Shown here: positions 40,911 to 48,897 of the stretch, one piece after another
How the letters are laid out: each line of letters begins with the position of its first letter
How positions within the stretch are numbered: position 1 is the first letter of the stretch
From: Pseudoxanthomonas sp. GM95
GTDB lineage: Bacteria; Pseudomonadota; Gammaproteobacteria; Xanthomonadales; Xanthomonadaceae
Length of the DNA stretch: 64,000 nucleotides
Direction of reading: 5' to 3'
Assembly (NCBI RefSeq): GCF_900109775.1
Contig: NZ_FOAX01000002.1
Span: forward strand, 186,001 to 250,000
Notes under the pieces: model-generated
What the model saw: the letters and a program-made list of their open reading frames with translations, nothing else
Told to the model about the DNA's origin: nothing
Databases searched by the model: none
Translations under genes and position numbers: made by a program

Positions 40911-41286
40911 CACGTGCTGCTTCGATCCTGCTGTGCTGTCATGCCGGCCCGTGCAGGCCATGCGGGAATGCGACGGCCTGGAGCAGCGACGGACGCACGT
41001 TGAAGGATTGTGCGCTGGGGTGCAAGGCGCGCTGCAGCCACGCAACGCAAGGAAAACGCGCTAAAGTCCGACCCGGTCCCGGCTGAGTCCGGACCCAGGG
41101 AGGGGAAGATGGATCTGGCGCGGGTGCGGCCCGCGAAGACCATGGCGGCGAGGGAAGCGCAGCGAACGCGCTCGTACAGACCTCGCGCGGCCTCGCCGCT
41201 ACCTCCTTGTTTAAGCCTGCTTTGGGCGCGTGTGTCGTCCGCGCCTGCAGCCTGCAAGGCCGTTTCTGTGGTGTTCTGCGATGGCG
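40911..41286. other. gene-free interval with palindromic fragment
   Basis: 376 bases with no gene I can support. The first 70 bases resemble the recurrent extragenic type GTCAT-CC...GGCCATGCGGGAAT and may be a degenerate palindromic repeat; no terminal repeats or complete element are visible. Confidence 0.35.
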
Positions 41287-42210
41287 TCATGCCTCGACGG
41301 TTTCCTGCTCGCGCGCATAGCGCATCGGCGGCCGGCCCACGTGCCGGGCAAAGGCCACGCTGAAGGTGCTGGCCGAGCTGTAACCCACGCGCTCGGCCAC
41401 CTGCGCCACACTGCCTTCGCGCCGGCGCAGCAGGTCCTTGGCCAGCGCCATGCGCCAGGCCAGCAGGTATTCCATCGGCGGCACGCCCACGGTGCGGTTG
41501 AAGCGCTCGAAGAACGCCGAGCGCGATAGCGCCGCTTCGCCGGCCAGTTGCGCCACGGTCCACGGCTGGGTGGGATGGGCGTGCATCGCGCGGATCGCCT
41601 GGGCCAGGCGTTCGTCGGCCAGGCCGTTGAGCAGGCCGGAAGATGCCTCGGTGCCGGTGGTCGCACGCAGTGCTTCGATCAGCAGGACTTCCAGCAGGCG
41701 CGACAGGATGACCTCGCGCGCGGGCCGCGCCGCGCGCGATTCCTCGCGCACCAGCTGCACCAGCGTGGCCAGGCGTGGCTGCCCGCGCACGTGCAGCAGC
41801 CGCGGTAGCAGCGAGACCAGCAGCGCGGCATCGGGCGAATCGAATGCGCAATAGCCCAGCAGCGACTGCACCGACAGCGGCTGTTGCGGATCGCCAACGC
41901 GCACATGCCCGTCGCGCACGATGAAGGTCGCCGGATCGGTGTCTTCCATCGGCACCGGGTCCACACTGGACATGCTGAAGTGATTGGCCGCCGGGATCAG
42001 GATGAAGTCGCCGGCCTCCAGCGCCAGCGGACTGCCGCCTTCCACCGAGAGCGCACACGCGCCTTCCAGCACCACGCAATAGAACGGCCGGCCGACCTCG
42101 GTGCGGGTGACGCGCCACGCGCCGCTGGCGCTGACCAGCTTGGACAGCGACGCGCGTGGCTGCAGCAGGGTGACGACGTCGGTCAGCGGATCGGTCAAGG
42201 CCGGACTCAC
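41287..42210 (-). CDS. AraC family transcriptional regulator (cupin_6 type)
   Basis: 307 residues. N-terminal cupin sensor (VLEGACALSVEGGSPLALEAGDFILIP, about residues 48-75) and a C-terminal double helix-turn-helix: WTVAQLAGEAALSRSAFFERF and GSVAQVAERVGYSSASTFSVAF, ending with the usual HVGRPPMRYARE. Divergent from the SDR gene at 42300 with 89 bases between the starts, so it probably regulates that gene. Confidence 0.9.
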   Translation of the reverse strand: MSPALTDPLTDVVTLLQPRASLSKLVSASGAWRVTRTEVGRPFYCVVLEGACALSVEGGSPLALEAGDFILIPAANHFSMSSVDPVPMEDTDPATFIVRDGHVRVGDPQQPLSVQSLLGYCAFDSPDAALLVSLLPRLLHVRGQPRLATLVQLVREESRAARPAREVILSRLLEVLLIEALRATTGTEASSGLLNGLADERLAQAIRAMHAHPTQPWTVAQLAGEAALSRSAFFERFNRTVGVPPMEYLLAWRMALAKDLLRRREGSVAQVAERVGYSSASTFSVAFARHVGRPPMRYAREQETVEA

Positions 42211-42299
42211 GCGAAAGAATCTTGGACTTGTGAGTGTAGTGAGTCCTGGTGACGGTGCCTATCGTGGACGTGTCGTTTTTTCCACCAAGGAGTCAATCC

Positions 42300-43055
42300 A
42301 TGAACACCGTCCTGATTACCGGCTGCTCGTCCGGCTTCGGCCTGGAGACCGCCCGGCACTTCCTGGCGCAGGGCTGGCAGGTCATCGCGACCATGCGCAC
42401 GCCCAAAGCCGATCTGCTGCCGCCTTCCGACCGGCTGCGCGTGCTGGCGCTGGACGTGACCGACGCCGACAGCATCGCGCGCTGCCTGGCCGACGCCGGG
42501 CCGATCGACGTGCTGGTCAACAATGCCGGCATCGGCGTGCTCACGCCGCTGGAAGCCACCTCGATGGACATCGCGCACGAGGTGTTCGCCACCAACACGC
42601 TGGGCACCATTGCCATGACCCAGGCGGTGCTGCCGCAGTTCCGCGCGCGCAAGGCCGGCGTGGTGGTCAATGTGACCTCGACCGTCACGCTGCGCCCGCT
42701 GCCGTTGGTCTCGGTCTACACCGCGAGCAAGGCCGCGGTGAATGCCTTTACCGAATCGCTGGCCGTGGAACTGGCGCCGTTCAACGTGCGCGCCACGTTG
42801 GTGTTGCCCGGCGCTTCGCTGACCACCAAGTTCGCCGAGAACGCTGGTCCGCGCATGCAGGGCAGCGTGCCCGACGACTACGCGCCGATCGTGCAGGCGG
42901 CGCTCGCCGGCATGCGCGAACCCGGCCGCCCGATGACCCAGGCCGAAGACGTGGCCATCGCCGTGTATCGCGCAGCAACCGATCCGGCCACGCCGATGCG
43001 CCTGCCGGCCGGCGCCGATGCGGTGATCTGGGCAAAGGAAGCCGGCTTGCCGTAA
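42300..43055 (+). CDS. short-chain dehydrogenase/reductase
   Basis: 251 residues from the ATG at 42300, preceded by AAGGAG. Classical SDR: TGCSSGFGLETARHF (TGxxxGxG cofactor site), DVTDAD, NNAGIGVL, Ser in VNVTSTVT and the catalytic YTASKAAVNAF (Tyr and Lys four apart). It oxidises or reduces a hydroxyl/keto group with NAD(P). The divergent AraC regulator next to it suggests induction by an unknown small molecule. Confidence 0.92.
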   Translation: MNTVLITGCSSGFGLETARHFLAQGWQVIATMRTPKADLLPPSDRLRVLALDVTDADSIARCLADAGPIDVLVNNAGIGVLTPLEATSMDIAHEVFATNTLGTIAMTQAVLPQFRARKAGVVVNVTSTVTLRPLPLVSVYTASKAAVNAFTESLAVELAPFNVRATLVLPGASLTTKFAENAGPRMQGSVPDDYAPIVQAALAGMREPGRPMTQAEDVAIAVYRAATDPATPMRLPAGADAVIWAKEAGLP

Positions 43056-43271
43056 GTCGGCCTTTCAGATGCGAACTACGCAGCGTCCATCGGGCGCCGC
43101 GTCGGGGTGAAGCAGCTGCGACAATCGGAGAAGTCTCGAACGAGCCGCGCTGCCGCATGTCCTTCTTCCCTGTTGCGCCATTGCCTGTTGGATCGTGCGT
43201 ATGCACCGGCCTTGCGCGCGCCTGCGCCGTGCTGGCGAATGTTGTGATTGACGACTGACGCGTTCGAATCC

Positions 43272-43694
43272 ATGGACTACCTGGGCCTGTTCTTCGCCGC
43301 GCTGATTGCGGCCACCTTGCTGCCGCTGCAGTCCGAAGCGGTGCTGGTCGGCATGTTGCTCTCCGGTCGACCGGCGCTCTGGCTGCTGCTGGTGGCCAGT
43401 ACGGGCAACGTGCTGGGCTCGCTGATCAACTGGTGGCTCGGTCGCGGCATCGAGCGCTTCCGCGAGCGGCGCTGGTTTCCGGTCGGGCCCAAGGCGATGG
43501 CGCGCGCGCAGCGCTGGTATGCGCGTCATGGCCGCTGGACGCTGCTGCTGAGCTGGCTGCCGATCGTTGGCGATCCGCTCACCTTGGTCGCAGGCGTGAT
43601 GCGCGAGCGGTTGCCGGTGTTCCTGCTGCTGGTCACCCTGGCCAAAGTCGGGCGCTATGCGGTGCTGATCTGGCTGACGCTGCGCTTGCGCTGA
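43272..43694 (+). CDS. YqaA/DedA-type (VTT domain) membrane protein
   Basis: 140 residues from the ATG at 43272; a TTG eight codons upstream is possible. It opens with MDYLGLFFAALIAATLLPLQSEA, then LWLLLVASTGNVLGSLINWWLGRGIERF, with the GNxxGxxxxxxLGR pattern of the YqaA subgroup, a cytoplasmic amphipathic stretch AQRWYARHGRWTLLLSWLPIVGDPLTL, and a last membrane helix FLLLVTLAKVGRYAVLIWLTL. VTT-domain proteins translocate phospholipids or undecaprenyl phosphate across membranes; for YqaA proteins the role is unproven. Confidence 0.88.
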   Translation: MDYLGLFFAALIAATLLPLQSEAVLVGMLLSGRPALWLLLVASTGNVLGSLINWWLGRGIERFRERRWFPVGPKAMARAQRWYARHGRWTLLLSWLPIVGDPLTLVAGVMRERLPVFLLLVTLAKVGRYAVLIWLTLRLR

Positions 43695-43934
43695 TCACGA
43701 CTGCAAGGCGTGTGCGATCGCGCGCGCTACGTTGGCCCGCAGCCGCTAGCGCGTGACTTCGTCCAGGCGCGTGTCGGTCGGGAATGCGGCCACCTTCCCA
43801 TTGGGCGCGGTGACCATGCCGATTTCGTTCCACGGACCGGTGCGCCTGTCCACGCACCCGCCAGCAACGCGCCGTTGTGCAGCTTGCGCAGCAATAAGCG
43901 GCGCAGTGTCCGTTCCCCGTTCAGGCCTGCGTTC
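43692..43934 (-). pseudogene. degenerate serine beta-lactamase-like C-terminal fragment
   Basis: On the minus strand one frame reads RTLRRLLLRKLHNGALLAGA, then a shift to the next frame gives DRRTGPWNEIGMVTAPNGK, and after an in-frame TAG (43746-43748) the same frame continues RLRANVARAIAHALQS to TGA at 43692-43694. This order (a helix, then a K/R-T-G strand with NEIGMV, then a C-terminal helix) corresponds to the end of class A beta-lactamases and related serine hydrolases. At least one frameshift and one stop indicate a relic. It lies between the membrane protein and amidohydrolase genes, both on the other strand. The family assignment is tentative. Confidence 0.42.
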
Positions 43935-44002
43935 AGATGAAAGCTCGCTGCGACGCAACCGTTGCTTGCAGACCGATGCCTGCCGCTTTTGGGGAAACGT
44001 GC

Positions 44003-45007
44003 ATGACCACTCGTCTGCTGATGTGCGCGATGCTGTGCCTGCAGGGTCGATTCCTGATGCCTGGCGTGCTGTGCCTGCTGGTTGCCAGCATCGCCTGGGC
44101 CGCCGTGGCCGAACCGGAGCGGCGCCCGCCGATCATCGACATGCACTTGCATGCTTCGGTGCCGGCGTCCCCGGCCAAGCACGACACATGCGCAGGTGCG
44201 ATGGGCGCGCAGACGCAGGACGCTTGCCTGCCGGTGAGCTGGTCGCCCAAGGCCGAAGCCGCGATGCGCCAGCGCACGCTGGCCCAGCTGCAGCATTACA
44301 ACGTGGTCGGCGTTCTGCATGCCGAACAGGCCGATGCCATACCTGCGTGGCGACAGGCCGCGCCGGGCCGGATCATCCCCAGCACGTTGCCGCTGGATCC
44401 GCTGCAGATCGACCGGCAGACCGTGGCGCGGGTCAAAGCGATGAAGGCCGCCGGCACGCTGGCCGTGCTGGGCGAAGTGGGCCTGCAGCATCACGGCATC
44501 GGCCTGGACGATCCGCGCATGGAAGCCTTCTGGGCGCTGGCCGATGAGGTTGATCTTCCGGTCGGGATTCGCGTCACCGGCCCCGCGCCGGACGCGCGGC
44601 ACCACAGCGCGGTGCGCGGCGGCCCGCAGACGCTTGCCCATGTATTGGCGCGCCATCCGCACCTGCGCGTGTATCTGATGCATGCCGGCGAGCCGACCCT
44701 GGACGAACTCCTGGCGGTGCTGGATGCGCATCCGCAGGTGTATGTCGATGTCGGCCAGCTGGCCTACACGCAATCCAGGCCGGCGTTCTATCGCGACCTG
44801 CAGGCGATGGTGGAAGCGGGCTTCGGCAACCGCGTGATGTTCGGTTCGGGCAGTCGCGTGTGGCCAGAATCGATCGGCCGTGCGATCGAGACGGTCAACC
44901 GCGCACCGTTCCTGGATGCCGGGCAGAAGCGCGACATCTTCTACAACAACGCCGCGCGCTTCCTGCGGCTCAGCGAACAGCAACGCGCGCAGCACCAGAC
45001 GATCTGA
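44003..45007 (+). CDS. amidohydrolase_2-like protein lacking the usual catalytic Asp
   Basis: 334 residues from the ATG at 44003 (GGGGAAA 5 bases upstream), with a signal/membrane segment LMPGVLCLLVASIAWAAVAE. The metal-binding HxH of the amidohydrolase barrel is present (IDMHLH, His48 and His50), as is GEVGLQHHG and the His of LMHAGEPT. In family members the final barrel strand reads FGSD, the Asp being the catalytic/metal ligand; here it is FGSGSRVWPESIG, Gly283 in its place. The protein may therefore be inactive, or use another metal arrangement. Probably periplasmic. A weak hairpin follows the stop. Confidence 0.8.
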   Translation: MTTRLLMCAMLCLQGRFLMPGVLCLLVASIAWAAVAEPERRPPIIDMHLHASVPASPAKHDTCAGAMGAQTQDACLPVSWSPKAEAAMRQRTLAQLQHYNVVGVLHAEQADAIPAWRQAAPGRIIPSTLPLDPLQIDRQTVARVKAMKAAGTLAVLGEVGLQHHGIGLDDPRMEAFWALADEVDLPVGIRVTGPAPDARHHSAVRGGPQTLAHVLARHPHLRVYLMHAGEPTLDELLAVLDAHPQVYVDVGQLAYTQSRPAFYRDLQAMVEAGFGNRVMFGSGSRVWPESIGRAIETVNRAPFLDAGQKRDIFYNNAARFLRLSEQQRAQHQTI

Positions 45008-45024
45008 TCCGCGTCCTGCAAAAC

Positions 45025-45050
45025 GCGAAGGGACGCATTGCGCCTTTCGC
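45025..45050 (+). terminator. weak terminator-like hairpin
   Basis: GCGAAGGG/CCTTTCGC pair over 8 bases with one G-T pair and a 10-base loop, 18 bases after the amidohydrolase stop, followed by TTG. No real T-run. Confidence 0.4.
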
Positions 45051-45106
45051 TTGAACACGATGTCCAACGATGCGCGCCGATGCCTGCGGCGCGCATCGCC
45101 ATGACC

Positions 45107-46201
45107 TCAGCTTGCGTAACGCTCCAGCCAGTGCGCGTACGGCGCCGGCAGCGTCCACGACGGCTTTTCCACGCCCAGCTGCTTGGCGGCGGCGAAGGTC
45201 CAGTGCGGATCGGCCAGGTGCGAACGGCCCACCATCACCAGGTCCAGCGACTCGCTGGCCACCGCCGCTTCCGCGGCCTCCGGCGTGCCGAAGCCCCAGG
45301 CCGAGGACACCGGCAAGCCGGTTTCCTGGCGCACGCGCTTGGCGATCGGCGCCAGGAACGATTGGCCCCAGGGAATCTTCACGTCGGGAATGGTGAAGTT
45401 GACGCTGACGCTCAGCATATCCAGGCCTTCACGCTTGAAGTCCTGCACCAGCGCGATCGACTCGGCCAACGTCTGCTCGTCGCGGCCGTCGTATTCGATC
45501 ACGCCGAAGCGCGCGGTCAGCGGCAGGTGTTCGGGCCACACCTTGCGCACGGCGGCCAGCGTTTCCAGCAGGAAACGGCCGCGGTTTTCGGCGCTGCCGC
45601 CGTACTGGTCGTCGCGCTGGTTGGCATGTGGCGAGAAGAAGCTCTGGCCCAGATAGCCGTGGGCGAAGTGCAGTTCCAGCCACTGGAAGCCTGCCTCATG
45701 CGCGCGCTTGGCCGCGGCCACGAAGTCCTCGCGCACGCGCTGGATGTCGGCCAGGGTCATCGCCTTGGGCACGCGCGGCAGGCCCTGGCCGAAGGCGATC
45801 GCCGACGGTGCCAGGGTTTCCCAGTAGCGCGGATCGTCGTGGGCGATGTGGTCGTCGCCATCCCACGGCCGGTTGGCGTTGGCCTTGCGGCCGGCGTGGC
45901 CGATCTGGATGCCGGGCACGGCGCCGGCGGCCTGGATCGCGGCCACCATCGGCTTGAGCGCTTCGGCCTGCTGGTCATTCCACAGGCCCAGGCAGTTGGG
46001 GGTGATGCGGCCTTCGGGCGAGACGCCGGTGGCCTCGACGATGACCAGACCGGCACCGCCGCGGGCAAGGCCGGCCAAGTGGACGTGGTGCCAGTCATTG
46101 GCCAGGCCATCGACGGCCTCGTACTGGCACATCGGCGGCACCGCCACGCGGTTGCGCAGGGTGACGTCCTTCAGGGTGAAGGGTTGGAAGAGCGCGGACA
46201 T
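45107..46201 (-). CDS. old yellow enzyme family NADH:flavin oxidoreductase
   Basis: 364 residues from the ATG at 46201. FMN-binding TIM barrel of the OYE/YqjM type: LFQPFTLKDVTLRNRVAVPPMCQYEA with the Cys of the thermophilic-like class, GLARGGAGLVIVEATGVSPEGRI, FQWLELHFAHGYLGQSFF (His/His substrate-binding pair), SAENRGRFLLE, and VMVGRSHLADPHW near the end. It reduces activated C=C bonds with NAD(P)H, a detoxification role. Divergent from an ArsR regulator across 98 bases containing a palindrome. Confidence 0.92.
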   Translation of the reverse strand: MSALFQPFTLKDVTLRNRVAVPPMCQYEAVDGLANDWHHVHLAGLARGGAGLVIVEATGVSPEGRITPNCLGLWNDQQAEALKPMVAAIQAAGAVPGIQIGHAGRKANANRPWDGDDHIAHDDPRYWETLAPSAIAFGQGLPRVPKAMTLADIQRVREDFVAAAKRAHEAGFQWLELHFAHGYLGQSFFSPHANQRDDQYGGSAENRGRFLLETLAAVRKVWPEHLPLTARFGVIEYDGRDEQTLAESIALVQDFKREGLDMLSVSVNFTIPDVKIPWGQSFLAPIAKRVRQETGLPVSSAWGFGTPEAAEAAVASESLDLVMVGRSHLADPHWTFAAAKQLGVEKPSWTLPAPYAHWLERYAS

Positions 46202-46256
46202 CGGATTCCTTTGGGGGGGAGGGCAGGCGGCAGGAGAGCGTGTCGCCGCCATTAAT

Positions 46257-46278
46257 TCGATAATAGTCGAACTATCGA
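46257..46278. promoter_or_regulatory. palindromic operator between OYE and ArsR genes
   Basis: TCGATA (46257-46262) and TATCGA (46273-46278) flank the perfect inverted repeat ATAGT-CGA-ACTAT (46263-46275). The position, between the two divergent starts, fits an ArsR-type operator controlling both genes. Confidence 0.7.
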
Positions 46279-46299
46279 TTCTATGTCACCCCGGGTACC

Positions 46300-46611
46300 A
46301 TGACCGTCATGCGCCCGTACAAGCATCCCGATCCGTCGACCTTCGCGCTGGAACGCATTTTCCATGCGCTCAGTGACCCGGCGCGGCTGGACATCGTTCG
46401 CCACCTGGACAGCGTGGAACGGGCGACGTGTGGCGAGCTGGAGTTCGGCCGGCCCAAATCCAGCATGTCGCATCACTTCCGTATCCTGCGCGAGGCGGGC
46501 CTGGTGCATACGCAGACCGCCGGGACCACGCACCTGAACACCTTGCGCCGGCAGGAGCTGGACGCGCGCTTCCCCGGCCTGCTCGGCGCGGTGCTGAAGC
46601 AACCGCGCTGA
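46300..46611 (+). CDS. ArsR/SmtB family regulator
   Basis: 103 residues. Winged helix: FHALSDPARLDIVRHL, SVERATCGELEFGRPKSSMSHHFRILREAGLV (recognition helix SSMSHHFRILR), and the wing TQTAGTTHLNTLRR. No metal-binding Cys is seen at the alpha3 position (ATCGELE has a single Cys), so the effector is probably not a metal; it may sense an electrophile through this Cys, given the linked OYE. It begins immediately after the palindromic operator. A second ATG lies three codons downstream. Confidence 0.88.
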   Translation: MTVMRPYKHPDPSTFALERIFHALSDPARLDIVRHLDSVERATCGELEFGRPKSSMSHHFRILREAGLVHTQTAGTTHLNTLRRQELDARFPGLLGAVLKQPR

Positions 46612-46707
46612 CGCACGCGGCCGCGGCGTTGCGCGCGGTTCATCGGATTCACGGCATCGCCCCGCAGGGGCGCCTACGGTGGGCACGAACCTGCCATTGG
46701 ATTTGCC

Positions 46708-47076
46708 ATGCCTACCGACGCCTCGCCCCTGTCCCCTGATTTCATCGCCACGCAGAAGCAGCGCCTGCTCGACCTGCGCGCGGAGCTGCGCGGCGATACG
46801 CAGGCCTCGCAGCAGGAAGAAGACACGCTGCAGGAGGAGACCATGAACGAGGCGGAGAGCTCCGGCGACGGCGCGCAGAAGAACACCTTGCGCGACAACG
46901 ACACCGCACTGATCGCGCACAACGCGGTGCGGATTCGCGACGTAGAGCGCGCGCTGCAGAAGATCGAGGACGGCACCTACGGCCTGTCCGATCGCAGTGG
47001 CCAGCCGATTCCGAAGGCGCGCCTGGAGGCATTGCCCGAAAGCCTGCTCACCGTGGAAGAAAGCGGCCAGGACTGA
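46708..47076 (+). CDS. TraR/DksA-like protein without zinc-finger cysteines
   Basis: 122 residues. Coiled-coil N-terminal part (LSPDFIATQKQRLLDLRAEL to about residue 80, Glu-rich) followed by EDGTYGLSDRSGQPIPKARLEALPESLLTVEE. In DksA/TraR proteins this last part holds four zinc-binding Cys (GTYGxCxxCGxxI...ARLEAxPxxxxCxxC); here they are Ser94 and other residues, so no zinc finger can form. The fold is still recognisable. It may bind the RNA polymerase secondary channel, but its response to ppGpp cannot be predicted. Independent short gene between ArsR and a flavin-type oxidase. Confidence 0.85.
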   Translation: MPTDASPLSPDFIATQKQRLLDLRAELRGDTQASQQEEDTLQEETMNEAESSGDGAQKNTLRDNDTALIAHNAVRIRDVERALQKIEDGTYGLSDRSGQPIPKARLEALPESLLTVEESGQD

Positions 47077-47184
47077 AGCACCGCCGCATCTGTTGCGGTG
47101 CCGTCAATATCCGGCGACTGCATCACCACAGTGGATGAGCAGGTGGGTGCGGACACTGGCGGCACCTTTTCGCAGGAGCGCCAC

Positions 47185-47676
47185 ATGACCAGCACGCCGC
47201 AGGACCTGGAACAGCAGTTCTGGAAAGCCCTCAAGTCCGACCGCACCGTCATGCTCGGGCTGGAGGGCGTGGACGATGGCCACACGCGGCCGATGACCGC
47301 GATGATCGAAGGGGATGCGGGCGGGCCGATCTGGTTCTTCACCGCCACCGACAATGCGATGGTGCAGCAGCTGGCCCAAGGCCATCGCGCGATCGCCGCC
47401 TTTGCCGCCAAGGATCACGCGCTGTTCGCCAGCGTGCGCGGCAGCCTGCATCGCGATGACGATCGCGCGGTGATCGATCGCTTGTGGAATCCCTTCATCG
47501 CCGCCTGGTACGAAGGCGGCAAGGACGATCCCAAGCTCGCACTACTGCGACTGGACCCGGAGCAGGCCGAGATCTGGCTCAATGGATCGAGCCTGCTGGC
47601 GGGTTTGAAACTGCTGCTCGGCCGCGACCCGAAGCACGACTACAAGGACAAGGTCGCCAAGGTGTCGCTCGACTGA
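47185..47676 (+). CDS. pyridoxamine 5'-phosphate oxidase-like stress protein
   Basis: 163 residues from the ATG at 47185 (CAGGAG 6 bases upstream). Split-barrel FMN-binding fold of the general stress protein 26/YzzA type: KALKSDRTVMLGLEG, HTRPMTAMIEGDAGGPIWFFTATDNAMV, AIAAFAAKDHALFASVRGSL, RLWNPFIAAWYEGGKDDPKLALLRLDPEQAEIW. Such proteins bind flavin or F420-like cofactors; physiological substrate is unknown. It is followed by a strong terminator shared with the convergent DUF3597 gene. Confidence 0.85.
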   Translation: MTSTPQDLEQQFWKALKSDRTVMLGLEGVDDGHTRPMTAMIEGDAGGPIWFFTATDNAMVQQLAQGHRAIAAFAAKDHALFASVRGSLHRDDDRAVIDRLWNPFIAAWYEGGKDDPKLALLRLDPEQAEIWLNGSSLLAGLKLLLGRDPKHDYKDKVAKVSLD

Positions 47677-47710
47677 GCGCGGCGGCCAGTTGGCCAAGTT
47701 GAATGACGCA

Positions 47711-47747
47711 AACGACGATGCCCGGACCTGGTCCGGGCATCGTCGTT
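47711..47747. terminator. long perfect bidirectional terminator stem
   Basis: AACGACGATGCCCGGAC (47711-47727) and its exact complement (47731-47747) form a 17-bp stem with a 3-base loop, between the convergent stop codons of the stress-protein and DUF3597 genes. There is no long T-run on either side, but the stem is strong enough to stop both transcripts. Confidence 0.75.
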
Positions 47748-47770
47748 CTGTGTGGCGCCTGGAGGCGCCT

Positions 47771-48202
47771 TCAGTGCTTGAGTTCTTCCGGCACCTTGCC
47801 GCCGTTGTCGGCCAGCTTCTTCATCACCGCCTTGTGCAGGGCGATGTTCTGCTCGGCGCTGCCGTGGTCGCCGGCGTGCACGTCGAGTTCGGCCGCCAGT
47901 TCCTTGCGCGCGGCCAGGCTGGAATCCAGGTCAAGCAGCTTGAGCAGGTCGACGATGGAATGCTGCCAGTCGCTCTTGCCGCCCTTGGCCTCAGCCATCG
48001 CGGTCAGCACCGCGGCCACGTCCACCGGCTCGGCCGGCGGGGCGACGGGTTCGGGTGTGCGTGCCGGCGGGGCGATGCCGGCGGTGGCCTCGGAGCCATC
48101 AACGATGATCACCGCGGGCTTCGGCGCGGCGCTGGGCGTGGCCACCGGCGGCGTGCTCGGGTGGCCGAAAATCTTGTTGACGATGCTGGAGAAGATGCTC
48201 AT
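47771..48202 (-). CDS. DUF3597 domain protein
   Basis: 143 residues from the ATG at 48202. MSIFSSIVNKIFGH at the N-terminus and the C-terminal DWQHSIVDLLKLLDLDSSLAARKELAAEL...NIALHKAVMKKLADNGGKVPEEL are the two diagnostic segments of DUF3597 (LysM-like/helical, function unknown). The middle is Pro/Ala-rich and disordered. Cytoplasmic or peripheral; no partner is evident. Confidence 0.88.
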   Translation of the reverse strand: MSIFSSIVNKIFGHPSTPPVATPSAAPKPAVIIVDGSEATAGIAPPARTPEPVAPPAEPVDVAAVLTAMAEAKGGKSDWQHSIVDLLKLLDLDSSLAARKELAAELDVHAGDHGSAEQNIALHKAVMKKLADNGGKVPEELKH

Positions 48203-48393
48203 CGCAATGTCCTGGTTGGTCGGGGGAACCGCGAGCCTACGCCGGCCCGCACGCACGCGGGATGAAAGCGCGGTTGCACGCAGGTGAAGTCGCCGGGCGC
48301 GATTGCTGCGTAGTCTTCAATCGCCCGCAGGTGCGCCAGTAGAATGCCGACCCTGCCCAATCGCGGCACCCGCTTCCTCTGGATCGCTTCCTC

Positions 48394-48861
48394 ATGGCCA
48401 CGTCCTTCGTCACCGCTGTTTCGCTCTCGCTGCTGCTGGTTGCCGGCAGCGTCCATGCGGCCGAGCCCGCGCGCGTGATCCACCCCGATGACCTGCCGGC
48501 CGTGACGGTGTCCGAAGGCGTGCAGCTCAAGGAACTCACTGGCCGCGTCGCACCGGCAGGTGCGCGTTCCAGCCAGGGCAGCGTGGCGCTGTTCCAGTTG
48601 GCGGCTGGCAAGGCCAGCGCGTGGAGCCACAACAAGGTGGGCGAGGAGTCGTTCTTCATCCTCGAAGGTCATGGCGAAGTCTGGGTGGATGGCGCGCCGC
48701 ATGCGGTCGGCCCGGGCGACTACATCCTGGTGCAGCCGCAATCGGTGCGCTCGATCCGCGCCTCGAGGGGCGAGCCGCTGAAGTTCTACGCGATCACCAC
48801 GCCGGCCTGGAGCCAGGACGATGACGTGCTGGTGCCCGCACCGGCTGGCGCGCCGAAGTAG
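48394..48861 (+). CDS. exported cupin domain protein
   Basis: 155 residues with a signal peptide (SLSLLLVAGSVHAAE). Cupin motif 1-2: ASAWSHNKVGEESFFILEGHGEVWVDGAPHAVGPGDYILVQP; His and Glu positions of motif 1 are partly present (WSHNKVGEE) so metal binding is likely. Function unknown; periplasmic cupins of this kind are often found beside detoxification genes. A terminator or partner gene is not clear; the next gene is on the other strand. Confidence 0.85.
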   Translation: MATSFVTAVSLSLLLVAGSVHAAEPARVIHPDDLPAVTVSEGVQLKELTGRVAPAGARSSQGSVALFQLAAGKASAWSHNKVGEESFFILEGHGEVWVDGAPHAVGPGDYILVQPQSVRSIRASRGEPLKFYAITTPAWSQDDDVLVPAPAGAPK

Positions 48862-48897
48862 GCCCGCGCGCCGCCGGTCGCAACTGCACACATCGCG

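Noticed and set aside
41010-41363. 117-codon plus-strand frame in the interval before the AraC gene
   Set aside because: It overlaps the 3' part of the AraC gene in antisense and the upstream part is palindromic intergenic sequence; product is Ala/Arg/Pro-rich without motif.
43727-45067. 446-codon minus-strand frame across the amidohydrolase gene
   Set aside because: Shadow of the amidohydrolase; only its terminal part coincides with the separately described beta-lactamase-like remnant, in a different reading frame.
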